Counted from the stretch's first letter, positions 41,063-50,610 are shown. The stretch is DNA of 64,000 nucleotides from Leclercia sp. AS011 (GCF_037152535.1 NZ_JBBCMA010000008.1:32667-96666), one strand, 5' to 3'. Program-made: numbers and translations. Notes: generated from the letters alone by a model not told the origin.

Positions 41063-43186
41063 TTATACGCGTTCAACGCCAATCAGGATGGCGGTTTCCG
41101 GATCCATCACCGGCAGGGCAAGCCCCGCCTGCATCAGCCATTCGCCGCTCACCGTTTGCGGGGTTTCCATCCACGCTGGCAGCTTGCGCATGGTATGCCC
41201 CCCTTCGCCGGTCAGACGGATATTGGGGTGATCGAGCAGCGTGATGCGGTACTGGGCGTTGGCCTCCAGCCCCGGCATGCGCAGCGGCATCATCAGGGTG
41301 TAATCCGGCATCGCCAACTGGCTGACAATAAACAGCCCCTGGCCCTGATCCTGACTGACGATCCCCTGCGCCAGGGTGGTGCTGTCGGGCATATCCACCC
41401 GCCACTGGGTGCCATGATGGATCACCTCGCGCCACTGCTTATGCAGGGTCGCATAGTGCCGGTAGCCTTCGCGCTCCTGCTCGTCCACGGCGAGGGGATC
41501 CAGCTCCAGCCCCATATGGCCGAACAGCGCCGTCAGGCCGCGGAAGGCGATGCTGTGCTGGCGGAAAGTGGCATGGCATTTATGATGACCGATATGCGCG
41601 CCCATTACCTCCGGTGGGAAGAAGTAGCTCATGCCACGCTGGATAGTATTACGTTCCAGCGCGTCGTTGTTATCCGACGCCCAGAAGCGATGGCAGCGGG
41701 TCAGCACTTCATAGTCGATACGCCCCCCACCGGAGGAGCAGGATTCAAACTCAACGTGCGGGAAGCGCTCGCCCAGGGTGTCCAGCAGGCGGTAGAACTG
41801 GCGGGTCTGGGCGTCGGCAGCGGCTTTGCCGTTGTGGCCCGGCTGCACCAGCTCGCGGTTCATGTCCCACTTCACATAGTCCACCTGATGCTCACCCAGC
41901 AGCCAGCTCATACGCTCCAGCAGGTAGTCGAAGGCGGCAGGAATGTTAAGGTTCAGCACCCACTGGTGACGGCCGGTGGCCTGCTCATAACCCGGTAAGG
42001 CCAGCACCCAGTCCGGGTGGGCGCGATACAGATCCGAGTTCGGGTTGATCATCTCCGGCTCAACCCAGATACCAAACTCCATCCCCAGGCTTTTGACGTG
42101 GTTGATCACGGGCGTCAGGCCGTTGGGGTATTTCTGTTCGTCGAGATACCAGTCCCCCAGCGCAGCATGGTCGTCGTTGCGCCCTTTGAACCAGCCATCA
42201 TCAATGATAAAGCGCTCCACCCCCAGCGAGGCCGCCTCGTCCGCCATCCGCATGATGTATTCCGGATCGTGATTAAAGTAGATCCCCTCCCAGGTATTGA
42301 GATGCACCGGGCGCGGTTTGTTCTCCGGGAAGCGGATGATATTGCTGCGCAGGTAGCGGTGAAACTGCTGGCTCATGCCGTTCAGCCCGTTCGCGGAGTA
42401 GCTGGCATACAGGCGCGGCGTCCACAGGGTTTCGCCCTCCTCCACCGCCATTTCACCCGGCAGCCAGAGCGCTTCGGCCTGCAGATAGCGACGGCCATCG
42501 GTTTTGGCCTCCGCGCGCAGGCGGTGGTTGCCGCTCCAGCCCAGGTGCACGCCCCAGACGTCACCGTGCATTTCGCTAAAGCCCGGCGTACCGCCGATCA
42601 GGGCCGGAAAATGCTCGTGGGAGCTGCGGCCCCGGCGGTTTTCGATCACGAAGCTGTCGTGCTCCAGCAGCAGGCGATGCGGCTGGAATTCACGGATCCA
42701 GCGGCCATGAAACGCCATCACCTCGCGGGCGCGTTCCGCCACCGGCAGGGTGACGGCCAGGCGGTCAACCTGCCACGGCTGGCTTTTAAGGTTGGTCAGG
42801 CCGTGGCGAACCGCCAGCACGCCACTGTCATCAAGAGCGATCTCGCTGGTCAGACGCAGGCCAGCGGTGCCGTCTTCGGCGGTGAGGGTCAGGGTTTGTC
42901 CCTGCTGAGAAACGGCGACGGTGCGAAATTGCGGCGAACCATCCTGCCCCTGACGATGGCCCTCAATGCCCGGCGCACCGAACAGGCCGTGGGCAAGTTC
43001 CGCCATCAGCGTGACCGGCGAGTCCACGTCCAGTCTGCCGTTAGCGATTGGGCGGGAAAGCGTGGCCGCATCCTGCGGCGAAAAGTGGCGAAGGTGCGGC
43101 CCCCAGTAAAGAATTTCGGCGAACGGGTGAGTTTTGATTACCACATCGACCGTTTCGCTCGCGAGTCGTAAAACTGCCTCTTGCAT
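41063..43186 (-). CDS. rafA: Alpha-galactosidase, GH36 (RafA-like)
   Basis: 707 residues from MQEAVLRLASETVDVVIKTHPF behind AGGAGA. GH36: N-terminal beta-sandwich, catalytic barrel with EGIYFNHD and IDDGWFKGRNDD, nucleophile Asp in VDYVKWDMNRE and acid/base Asp in ESCSSGGGRIDYE. It removes terminal alpha-galactose from melibiose and raffinose in the cytosol; no signal peptide. Promoter region lies directly upstream with two operators. Length is that of plasmid RafA (708), unlike the NAD-dependent MelA of GH4. Symbol by similarity. Confidence 0.9.
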   Translation of the reverse strand: MQEAVLRLASETVDVVIKTHPFAEILYWGPHLRHFSPQDAATLSRPIANGRLDVDSPVTLMAELAHGLFGAPGIEGHRQGQDGSPQFRTVAVSQQGQTLTLTAEDGTAGLRLTSEIALDDSGVLAVRHGLTNLKSQPWQVDRLAVTLPVAERAREVMAFHGRWIREFQPHRLLLEHDSFVIENRRGRSSHEHFPALIGGTPGFSEMHGDVWGVHLGWSGNHRLRAEAKTDGRRYLQAEALWLPGEMAVEEGETLWTPRLYASYSANGLNGMSQQFHRYLRSNIIRFPENKPRPVHLNTWEGIYFNHDPEYIMRMADEAASLGVERFIIDDGWFKGRNDDHAALGDWYLDEQKYPNGLTPVINHVKSLGMEFGIWVEPEMINPNSDLYRAHPDWVLALPGYEQATGRHQWVLNLNIPAAFDYLLERMSWLLGEHQVDYVKWDMNRELVQPGHNGKAAADAQTRQFYRLLDTLGERFPHVEFESCSSGGGRIDYEVLTRCHRFWASDNNDALERNTIQRGMSYFFPPEVMGAHIGHHKCHATFRQHSIAFRGLTALFGHMGLELDPLAVDEQEREGYRHYATLHKQWREVIHHGTQWRVDMPDSTTLAQGIVSQDQGQGLFIVSQLAMPDYTLMMPLRMPGLEANAQYRITLLDHPNIRLTGEGGHTMRKLPAWMETPQTVSGEWLMQAGLALPVMDPETAILIGVERV

Positions 43187-43222
43187 CGGACATCTCCTGT
43201 CATCGGGATATCCTGAGTGTTG

Positions 43223-43261
43223 ATCCGAAACGTTTCGGATACAAACCAAAACGTTTCGGAT
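43223..43261. promoter_or_regulatory. Tandem operators for the LacI-type repressor
   Basis: ATCCGAAACGTTTCGGAT (43223-43240) is a perfect 18-bp palindrome with the central CG of LacI-family operators. A second copy, CCAAAACGTTTCGG (43246-43259), has one mismatch. Their centres are 21 bp apart, two helical turns, so dimers would bind on one face. They lie between the repressor and galactosidase genes, as in raf operons. A promoter between them was not resolved. Confidence 0.9.
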
Positions 43262-43290
43262 TTGTGATCGGGTTTAGAAATTGAGGAAAT

Positions 43291-44286
43291 TTATGCCGTC
43301 TGGCCCGGGGAGAATTCCGGCTGCCACAGCACCTGAAGCTGGCTGATATCGTCGCCATTGATCAGCTGCAACACCATATCGGCAATCTGCTTGCCTACCC
43401 CCTGGCGGGTGGACTGGATCACCGCCGCCACGTCGATGTCGACAATGCTGTCCTGCGGCAGGCCATCGTACACCACCAGCGCCACGGCGTTCTCGCCGGT
43501 TAAGCGCCCCATCTGGGCCAGCGCCATCGCGGCACCGTCGCCATGGGTGTTGCAGTCGGTGACGATCGCCGTAGGAGGGACATCCAGCGCCAGCAGCGCC
43601 TGGGTGGTGGTGTAGCCCGCGCGACGGGAAGGCGGCATGGTACGTAGCCATTCGCTGGAGAGCCCCGCCTCTTTCAGGGCATCGAGATAGCCCTGACGGC
43701 GCTGGGTGATGAACGCCTGACTGTTGCTCTCACCTAACAGGGCGATGCGCTGATGACCGCCCTCGATTAACCGCCGGGTGGCGTTGTACGTGCCCGCATA
43801 GTTATCAAAGTCGAACCAGGCATAGGGCTTCGGCAAATGGCTGCGGCCGAGCGCCAGGAAGGGGAACCCGGCGGCCTGCAGCTGCTCAAGACGCGGATCG
43901 TTATCGAGGGTGTGTGCGACGATCAGGGCGTCCACGCGACGGCTCTGCACCATGCGCATGTAGCTGTGCTTGTCGGCCAGATCGTCATCAGCAATCAGGA
44001 GTAAATCGATCTCATGTTGCGCCAGCTCGTGGCTTATTTCGCCGACCATCTCCATAAAGACGCTGTTATTGAGCGGAACGGGATGCACCGGGAAAACCAG
44101 CCCTACGGCGTCGATCTTGCCCATCTTCAGACGACGGGCGAAGGTATTTGGCCGATAGCCGCGGCGCTGCGCTTCGGCTTCCACGCGGGCGCGCGTCTCG
44201 CTGGAAACGTCAAAATAGCCGTTGAGGGCGCGGCTCACCGTCGTTACCGACAGTCCCAGTTCTTTAGCAATGGCTTTAAGCGACAT
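43291..44286 (-). CDS. LacI-family repressor of the alpha-galactoside operon (RafR-like)
   Basis: 331 residues. N-terminal helix-turn-helix SLKAIAKELGLSVTTVSRALNGYFDVS and hinge RRGYRPNTFARRLKMGK, then an effector domain with DALIVAHTLDNDPR and AIVTDCNTHGDGAA. It is upstream of the galactosidase on the same strand, 105 bp away, with the two operators between, so it should repress galactosidase and permease and probably itself. Inducer is expected to be melibiose or galactinol-like sugar, by inference. Confidence 0.88.
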   Translation of the reverse strand: MSLKAIAKELGLSVTTVSRALNGYFDVSSETRARVEAEAQRRGYRPNTFARRLKMGKIDAVGLVFPVHPVPLNNSVFMEMVGEISHELAQHEIDLLLIADDDLADKHSYMRMVQSRRVDALIVAHTLDNDPRLEQLQAAGFPFLALGRSHLPKPYAWFDFDNYAGTYNATRRLIEGGHQRIALLGESNSQAFITQRRQGYLDALKEAGLSSEWLRTMPPSRRAGYTTTQALLALDVPPTAIVTDCNTHGDGAAMALAQMGRLTGENAVALVVYDGLPQDSIVDIDVAAVIQSTRQGVGKQIADMVLQLINGDDISQLQVLWQPEFSPGQTA

Positions 44287-44307
44287 GATTATCCGTGTCC
44301 TGGGGTG

Positions 44308-44856
44308 TTAGTTTTGTTCCGACACCATGAGCGCCAGGGTATCGGGCTCAAGGGCTTTGAAGATGTGCGGCTGGTCGGCAGGATAGCAAATATAGTCCCC
44401 TTGCCCCAGCTCCTCGGGTGCGTCCATCAGGCCAATCAGCGCCCGCCCCTTCATCACGATAATATGCTCAACCGAACCCGCCGGGTGCGGATGCGAGAGA
44501 CGGTCGGCCCCGGGCTGGGCCATCAGGATATAGATATCGCGTCGCGCCCCAGGTGGACAGGCCGCCAGTAAAATGGCCTCATAGTTTGCCTGTTCAGCCA
44601 CCACTTTGGTGCCTTCGCCAAGGCGGATAACCTGTGTGGCAGGCTGATAGGGTTCCAGTAAACGGGCAAAGGGAATATCCAGCGCCACGCACAGCGACCA
44701 GAGAGTCTCGAGGCTGGGATTGCCGTTCCCGGACTCTAGCTGGGAGAGGGTGGATTTGGCGATCCCTGCCCGGCGAGCGATTTCCGCCAGTGAAAGCCCG
44801 GTGCGCATGCGCTCCCGCACCAGACTTTTAGCGATTACGCTGATTGGCTGCGTCAT
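44308..44856 (-). CDS. XRE-family regulator with C-terminal cupin
   Basis: 182 residues. Helix-turn-helix (about 18-45) with AEIARRAGIAKSTLSQLESGNGNPS, and a cupin (about 110-175) with LSHPHPAGSVEHIIVMKGRALIGL and YICYPADQPHIF. The cupin metal-ligand His are partly kept. It diverges from an AzlCD pair by 101 bp, so it is most likely their regulator. The ligand is unknown; similar proteins accompany amino-acid or polyamine exporters. Confidence 0.82.
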   Translation of the reverse strand: MTQPISVIAKSLVRERMRTGLSLAEIARRAGIAKSTLSQLESGNGNPSLETLWSLCVALDIPFARLLEPYQPATQVIRLGEGTKVVAEQANYEAILLAACPPGARRDIYILMAQPGADRLSHPHPAGSVEHIIVMKGRALIGLMDAPEELGQGDYICYPADQPHIFKALEPDTLALMVSEQN

Positions 44857-44877
44857 AAAAGGTCTCTTGTTCTATAA

Positions 44878-44946
44878 ATCGAACGAATCGTTCATCTTGA
44901 TAAACGAATGTGATGCGTTCATTATAATGGATACTCGTTCGATATG
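44878..44946. promoter_or_regulatory. Control region of the XRE-cupin / AzlCD pair
   Basis: GAACG-AAT-CGTTC (44881-44893) is an inverted repeat; related halves follow as AAACGAAT (44903-44910), GCGTTCAT (44915-44922) and CTCGTTCGAT (44934-44943). A TATAAT -10 is at 44923-44928 pointing to azlC, overlapped by these repeats. Likely operator for the divergent XRE protein. Confidence 0.6.
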
Positions 44947-44957
44947 GCTAAAACTCT

Positions 44958-45617
44958 ATGAAAAACGCGTTCTCTTGTCTTAAAGGCGACACCATCAAGG
45001 CGATTATTCTCGTGTGTCTGGCAGTGGGCGTCGTGGGGATGTCCTACGGCTCGCTGGCGATGGCGTATGGCTTCCCGCTGTGGGTGCCTTTTGTACTCTC
45101 CATTTCGGTGCTGGCGGGTGCCTCGGAATTTATGTTTATCGGCATCGTTGCCAGCGGGGGCAATCCCCTTGCGGCAGCAGCGGCCGGTCTGCTGGTCAAC
45201 GCCCGCCATGTCCCTTTTGGCGTGACGGTGCGCGAGCTGGTAGGTAAACGCGGGGCCAGCCTCCTCGGCTGCCACATTATGAATGACGAAAGCGTGGTGT
45301 TTGGCCTGTCGCAAAAAACGCCGGAGCAGCGTAAAGCCGCTTACTGGCTCTGCGGTCTGGGCGTCGCCATTATCTGGCCGCTGGGCACCCTGCTGGGGGC
45401 GATGGTCGGCAAACTGCTGCCCGACCCGGAAACCATCGGGCTGGATGCCGTGTTCCCGGCCATTTTACTGGCGCTGGTCGTGCCCGCCTTTAAGAACCGC
45501 ACTACCCTGATCCGCGCCTGTAGCGGTGCCGCGCTGTCGCTGGCCGCAGTGCCCTTTGCGCCGGTGGGCCTGCCGGTATTGCTCTCCCTGCTTGGTCTTG
45601 CGACGAGGAAGAAATAA
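44958..45617 (+). CDS. AzlC-family branched-chain amino-acid exporter, large subunit
   Basis: 219 residues, about seven hydrophobic segments. The family marks are the LSISVLAGASEFMFIGIVASG helix, VNARHVPFGVTVRELVG, and HIMNDESVVFGL. AzlC/YgaZ proteins pair with a small AzlD/YgaH subunit to export valine or related amino acids (YgaZH exports L-valine in E. coli). The gene is divergent from an XRE-cupin regulator and shares one base with the next gene. Confidence 0.88.
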   Translation: MKNAFSCLKGDTIKAIILVCLAVGVVGMSYGSLAMAYGFPLWVPFVLSISVLAGASEFMFIGIVASGGNPLAAAAAGLLVNARHVPFGVTVRELVGKRGASLLGCHIMNDESVVFGLSQKTPEQRKAAYWLCGLGVAIIWPLGTLLGAMVGKLLPDPETIGLDAVFPAILLALVVPAFKNRTTLIRACSGAALSLAAVPFAPVGLPVLLSLLGLATRKK

Positions 45618-45940
45618 TGGAAAACATGACCGTCTTTATTCTCGGCATCGCCCTGCTGTCGGCGGGCACCTACCTGATGCGTCTCGGCGGGGCAAAACTG
45701 GGCAGTCGGTTAGCGCTGTCTGAACGCTCCCAGGCGCTGCTGTCGGATGCGGCAACGGTACTGCTGTTTTCAGTGGCGCTGGCGACCACCTTCTATGAAG
45801 GGGAACATTTTGCCGGGATGGCGCGGGTGCTGGGGGTGGCCTTTGCGGTATTCCTCGCCTGGCGCAAGGTGCCGCTGATTTTCGTGATCGTCGCGGCGGC
45901 CGTGGTGACGGCGTTATTACGCCTGGCAGGCATAAACTAA
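45617..45940 (+). CDS. AzlD-family exporter, small subunit
   Basis: 107 residues with four hydrophobic segments; TYLMRLGGAKLGSRLALSERSQALLSDAATVLLFSVALATTF is typical of AzlD/YgaH. It works with the AzlC protein from the overlapping upstream gene (stop and start share one base). Terminator directly follows. Substrate not determinable from sequence. Confidence 0.88.
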   Translation: MENMTVFILGIALLSAGTYLMRLGGAKLGSRLALSERSQALLSDAATVLLFSVALATTFYEGEHFAGMARVLGVAFAVFLAWRKVPLIFVIVAAAVVTALLRLAGIN

Positions 45941-45942
45941 AA

Positions 45943-45965
45943 AAGCGCCCCGGGGGCGCTCTTTC
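45943..45965. terminator. Terminator after azlD
   Basis: AGCGCCCC and GGGGCGCT form an 8-bp stem at 45943-45960 directly 3' of the stop codon; a short CTTTC tail follows and an A-run precedes it, so it could serve the minus-strand DUF1471 gene too. Confidence 0.75.
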
Positions 45966-45981
45966 GACAGATACTTTGCTG

Positions 45982-46194
45982 TTATTTGTTCAGTTCAGCG
46001 GTCATGTGTACACGGTTACCGGAGAAGGCCTGAGTAATGGTGTAAGACGATGCGCCTGCCTGCTGAGCCTGAGCCGCAATTTTAGCTTCTGCGCCATCAA
46101 TGGTGCTGGCGGAGGCGGTAACAGACTGGGCAGCGAAAGAACCGAATGAGGTAGCCAGAGCGATTACTGCGACAAAAGTTTTGATGCTTTTCAT
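45982..46194 (-). CDS. DUF1471 (YhcN/BhsA family) small periplasmic protein
   Basis: 70 residues. Signal peptide MKSIKTFVAVIALATSFGSFA (cut near 21) and a mature domain of one DUF1471 fold: QSVTASASTIDGAEAKIAAQAQQAGASSYTITQAF..RVHMTAELNK. Members such as YhcN, BhsA, McbA and YjfN act in acid or peroxide stress, biofilm or protease activation; the individual role cannot be told. It is alone, between a terminator and fdhD. Confidence 0.85.
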   Translation of the reverse strand: MKSIKTFVAVIALATSFGSFAAQSVTASASTIDGAEAKIAAQAQQAGASSYTITQAFSGNRVHMTAELNK

Positions 46195-46308
46195 GATGTA
46201 ATTCCTTGCGATGAGTTGTTGGTGTAAGGCGTTGTGCCTTGATGTGATAAATAGTAGGCCTCATCACCGACAACTGATAGCGGAAGGATTTGCTCTCAAC
46301 ATTCAAAA

Positions 46309-47145
46309 TTATTGATCAATTATCAGACGCTGCGGATGGGTATAAACCGTCGCTCTTCCTGGCTTGCAGAAGCCCACCAGCGTCAGGTTGCAGCGCTCGG
46401 CTACCTCCACCGCCAGGGTGGTGGCTGCGGAGACCGCAAACAGGATCTCCACCCCGCACATGGCCGCCTTCTGCACCATCTCGTAGCTGGCCCGACTGGA
46501 GACCAGCGCAGCCCCCTGCTGCCACGTCTCATTCTCTCCTGCGCGCCTGCCCAGCAGTTTATCCAGTGCCACGTGCCGCCCGACGTCCTCATGCCCGCCG
46601 GCAATCTCGCCGTTCGGTAATACCCAGGCGGCGGCATGGGTACATCCGCTCAGCTGCCCGATGGGCTGCACGTCGTTGAGATGCGCCAGCGCCCGATCGA
46701 GATGGGCAAGGTTAAAGCGTTGAGTGAAGGACAGCGGCACCACGGGCTTGCCGATATCGTTAAGCTGCTCCACGCCGCAGACGCCGCAGCCGGTGCGCCC
46801 CGCCAGCGCCCGCCGACGTTCTTTTAATCCCATAAAGCGGCGGCTGGAGAGTTCAATCTGCACTTCGAGACCATTGCAAACGGATATCACCTCCATGCCG
46901 TAGATCTCACGCGGGTGCTCAATGATGCCTTCAGACAGCGAAAAGCCGATGGCAAAGAGCTCCAGATCTTTCGGCGAGGCCATCATCACCACGTGAGAGA
47001 TACCGTTATAAACCAGCGCGACGGGCACCTCTTCCGCCAGGAAATCGGGAGTCGGGAGGCTAATCTGAGGGGGTCTGTGTACCCGGCGCTCTGCCACGCC
47101 GACAGGCAGCGACGTAATGCGGGTATCACCATTTTGTTTCAACAC
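46309..47145 (-). CDS. fdhD: Sulfurtransferase/chaperone FdhD for formate dehydrogenases
   Basis: 278 residues from a GTG at 47145 with AGGA 8 nt ahead (E. coli 277); the open frame to 47223 shows no similarity. Conserved [38 protein letters not shown] with the sulfur-relay cysteines, and [18 protein letters not shown]. It moves sulfur from IscS to the molybdenum cofactor of formate dehydrogenases. It is divergent from fdoGHI-fdhE, the operon it serves. Confidence 0.96.
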   Translation of the reverse strand: MLKQNGDTRITSLPVGVAERRVHRPPQISLPTPDFLAEEVPVALVYNGISHVVMMASPKDLELFAIGFSLSEGIIEHPREIYGMEVISVCNGLEVQIELSSRRFMGLKERRRALAGRTGCGVCGVEQLNDIGKPVVPLSFTQRFNLAHLDRALAHLNDVQPIGQLSGCTHAAAWVLPNGEIAGGHEDVGRHVALDKLLGRRAGENETWQQGAALVSSRASYEMVQKAAMCGVEILFAVSAATTLAVEVAERCNLTLVGFCKPGRATVYTHPQRLIIDQ

Positions 47146-47304
47146 AACGAATATCCTGAGCAACCACGGGGAAGGCCTGCTATTGCACCATACTTTTCCG
47201 GCCTGGCGCATAGTATGGATCAATTTTTACCGCCCTGTCCGCGCAACTTTACCGGAGATTCAAACCCGACGGAGAAACAGGTTTGTAACAGTTTCGAGGC
47301 GCCA

Positions 47305-47320
47305 TGTGATCGATATCACA
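47305..47320. promoter_or_regulatory. CRP site in the fdhD-fdoG intergenic region
   Basis: TGTGA-TCGATA-TCACA is a perfect consensus CRP palindrome. It lies in the 402-bp gap 47146-47547, 160 bp upstream of fdhD and 228 bp upstream of fdoG. The rest of the gap holds AT-rich promoter-like stretches (TTTATAATC at 47321) and an ACCCCTC..GAGGGT inverted repeat near 47404-47427. Control of fdo by CRP is known in E. coli. Confidence 0.75.
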
Positions 47321-47547
47321 TTTTATAATCATCACCGTGATAATACGTTCACTTTGTTTTAACGCCGTTGGAACAAGCGTACCGACATTGTGGTATTCTG
47401 ACATACCCCTCGTGGAAATGAGGGTTTAACGCAAATTTTCAACTTTGCGGTCAAAAAAACAGCCGTGAAGTAAAACAATAATTACCCCCAATAATTCGCG
47501 CGCAGCGCGAGGAATGAAGGGTAGCAATGTCGAAACAAGGAGTGACC

Positions 47548-50500
47548 ATGCAGGTCAGCAGAAGGCAGTTCTTTAAGATCTGCGCTGGCGGTATGGCAGG
47601 CACCACGGCGGCGGCACTGGGCTTTGCGCCCGGCGTAGCGCTGGCGGAAACACGGCAGTACAAACTGCTGCGCACCCGCGAAACCCGTAACACCTGTACG
47701 TACTGCTCTGTCGGTTGTGGGCTGTTGATGTATAGCCTCGGCGACGGTGCTAAAAACGCCAAAGCGTCTATTTTCCATATCGAAGGGGACCCGGATCATC
47801 CGGTTAACCGCGGTGCGCTCTGCCCGAAAGGAGCAGGTCTGGTGGACTTCATCCACTCCGAAAGCCGCCTGAAATTCCCGGAATATCGCGCGCCAGGCTC
47901 TGACAAATGGCAGCAAATCAGCTGGGAAGAGGCGTTCGATCGCATCGCCAAGCTGATGAAAGAAGACCGCGATGCCAACTTTATCGCACAGAATGCTGAA
48001 GGGACGACCGTTAACCGCTGGCTCTCCACCGGGATGCTGTGTGCGTCTGCCTCCAGTAACGAAACCGGTTATTTAACCCAGAAATTCACGCGCGCACTCG
48101 GTATGCTCGCGGTCGACAACCAGGCGCGTGTCTGACACGGACCAACGGTAGCAAGTCTTGCTCCAACATTTGGTCGCGGTGCGATGACCAACCACTGGGT
48201 CGACATCAAGAACGCCAACCTCATTGTGGTGATGGGCGGTAACGCCGCTGAAGCGCACCCTGTCGGGTTCCGCTGGGCGATGGAAGCCAAAATCCACAAC
48301 GGTGCGAAACTGATTGTGATCGATCCCCGCTTCACGCGTACGGCGTCAGTGGCGGATTTCTACACCCCTATTCGTTCAGGTACTGACATCACTTTCCTGT
48401 CAGGCGTACTGCTGTACCTGATGACCAACGAAAAATATAACCGCGAATACACCGAAGCCTATACCAACGCCAGCCTGATCGTGCGTGAGGATTACCACTT
48501 CGAAGATGGCCTGTTCAGCGGTTACGACGCCGAAAAACGCAAGTACGACAAAACCAGCTGGAACTACGAGCTGGATGAGAAAGGCTTTGCGAAGCGCGAT
48601 ACCACCCTGCAACACCCGCGCTGCGTGTGGAACCTGCTGAAAGAGCACGTTTCCCGCTACACGCCGGAGGTGGTTGAGAACATCTGCGGGACGCCAAAAG
48701 CGGACTTCCTGAAGGTGTGCGAGATGATCGCTGAAACCAGCGTTCACGATAAAACCGCCTCGTTCCTGTATGCACTCGGCTGGACGCAGCACTCCATCGG
48801 TGCACAGAACATCCGTACCATGGCGATGGTGCAGCTCCTGCTCGGCAACATGGGGATGGCAGGCGGCGGCGTGAACGCCCTGCGCGGTCACTCCAACATT
48901 CAGGGTCTGACCGATCTCGGCCTGCTGTCGCAGAGCCTGCCAGGTTATATGAACCTGCCAAGCGAGAAACAGACCGACCTGCAAACCTACCTGACGGCCA
49001 GCACGCCTAAACCGCTGCTCGAAGGTCAGGTGAACTACTGGGGCAACTATCCGAAGTTCTTTATCTCGATGATGAAGGCCTTCTATGGCGACAAAGCGAC
49101 AGCGGAAAACAGCTGGGGCTTTGACTGGCTGCCGAAGTGGGACAAAGGCTACGACGTTCTGCAGTACTTCGAGATGATGAACCAGGGCCAGGTCAACGGC
49201 TATCTGTGCCAGGGCTTTAACCCGGTGGCGTCGTTCCCGAACAAGAACAAGGTTGTGGCGTCTCTGTCGAAACTGAAGTTCCTGGTCACCATTGATCCGC
49301 TCAATACCGAGACCTCGACCTTCTGGCAGAACCACGGCGAATCGAACGACGTCGATCCGTCGAAGATTCAGACCGAAGTGTTCCGTCTGCCGTCCACCTG
49401 CTTCGCGGAAGAGAACGGTTCTATCGTCAACTCCGGCCGCTGGCTGCAGTGGCACTGGAAAGGCGCGGATGCCCCGGGCATCGCCATGAACGACGGCGAG
49501 ATCCTGGCCGGTATCTTCTTACGCCTGCGTAAGATGTACGCGGCAGAAGGCGGCGCGAATCCGGAACAGGTTCTGAACATGACCTGGAACTACTCGACGC
49601 CGGAAAATCCAGCGCCGGAAGAAGTGGCGATGGAGAGCAACGGCAAGGCGCTGGCGGACGTTATCGATCCGGCCACCGGTACCGTGCTGGCGAAGAAAGG
49701 CGATCAGCTCAGCACCTTCGCGCACCTGCGTGACGACGGTACGACGTCGAGCGGCTGCTGGATCTTTGCCGGTAGCTGGACGCCGAAAGGCAACCAGATG
49801 GCCAACCGCGATAACGCCGACCCGTCGGGTCTGGGTAATACGCTGGGCTGGGCATGGGCATGGCCGCTCAACCGCCGTATCCTTTATAACCGCGCATCCG
49901 CTGACCCGCAGGGCAACCCGTGGGATCCGAAGCGTCAGCTGCTGAAATGGGACGGTGCCAAATGGGGCGGCGTGGATATTCCGGACTACAGCACCGCGCC
50001 TCCGGGCAGCGATGTCGGGCCGTTTATCATGCAGCCTGAAGGGATGGGACGTCTTTTCGCGATCGATAAGATGGCGGAAGGTCCGTTCCCGGAACACTAC
50101 GAGCCGTTTGAGACGCCGCTGGGCACCAACCCGCTGCACCCGAACGTGGTCTCTAACCCGGCAGCCCGTATCTTCAAGGGCGATTTCGAAGCGCTGGGTA
50201 AAAAGGACAAGTTCCCGTACGTGGGTACCACCTACCGTCTGACCGAGCACTTCCATTACTGGACCAAGCACGCGCTGCTTAACGCCATCGCGCAGCCGGA
50301 ACAGTTTGTGGAGATCGGCGAGAAGCTGGCGAACAAGCTCGGCATCGCCCACGGCGATACCGTCAAGGTCTCTTCTAACCGCGGCTATATCAAGGCCAAG
50401 GCGGTAGTGACCAAGCGTATTCGCACGCTGAACGTCCACGGTCAGGAGGTGGATACCATCGGCATCCCGATTCACTGGGGTTATGAGGGCGTGGCGAAGA

Positions 50501-50598
50501 AAGGGTTTATCGCAAACACCCTGACGCCGTTCGTCGGCGATGCGAACACGCAGACGCCGGAGTTTAAGGCCTTCCTCGTGAACGTGGAAAAGGTGTAA
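47548..50598 (+). CDS. fdoG: Formate dehydrogenase-O, selenocysteine catalytic subunit
   Basis: 1016 residues read through an in-frame TGA at 48133-48135, codon 196, as selenocysteine. Start at MQVSRRQFFKICAGG behind AAGGAG; 47527 is an upstream alternative. The twin-arginine signal SRRQFFK sends it to the periplasm. An Fe4S4 motif (CTYCSVGCG..CPKG) and the bis-MGD domains (HPVGFRWAME, GNMGMAGGGVNALRGHSNIQG) follow. The sequence after the TGA, HGPTVASLAPTFGRGAM, continues the family without a frameshift. It oxidises formate and passes electrons to FdoH. Confidence 0.98.
48133..48172 (+). promoter_or_regulatory. Selenocysteine codon and bSECIS element of fdoG
   Basis: TGA at 48133 is followed 14 nt later by AGCAA (48150-48154), GTC, TTGCT (48158-48162), flanked by GG/CC pairs, matching the short apical stem-loop read by SelB. 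The loop has the G-U context expected of formate dehydrogenase SECIS elements. Confidence 0.9.
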
Positions 50599-50610
50599 CG
50601 GAGACGACTT

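Noticed and set aside
42017..43171. 384-residue plus-strand frame opposite the alpha-galactosidase
   Set aside because: Antisense shadow; the minus strand carries all GH36 catalytic motifs.
48133..48135. Premature stop making fdoG a pseudogene
   Set aside because: The TGA is at the known selenocysteine codon 196, with a SECIS stem-loop and uninterrupted homology after it.
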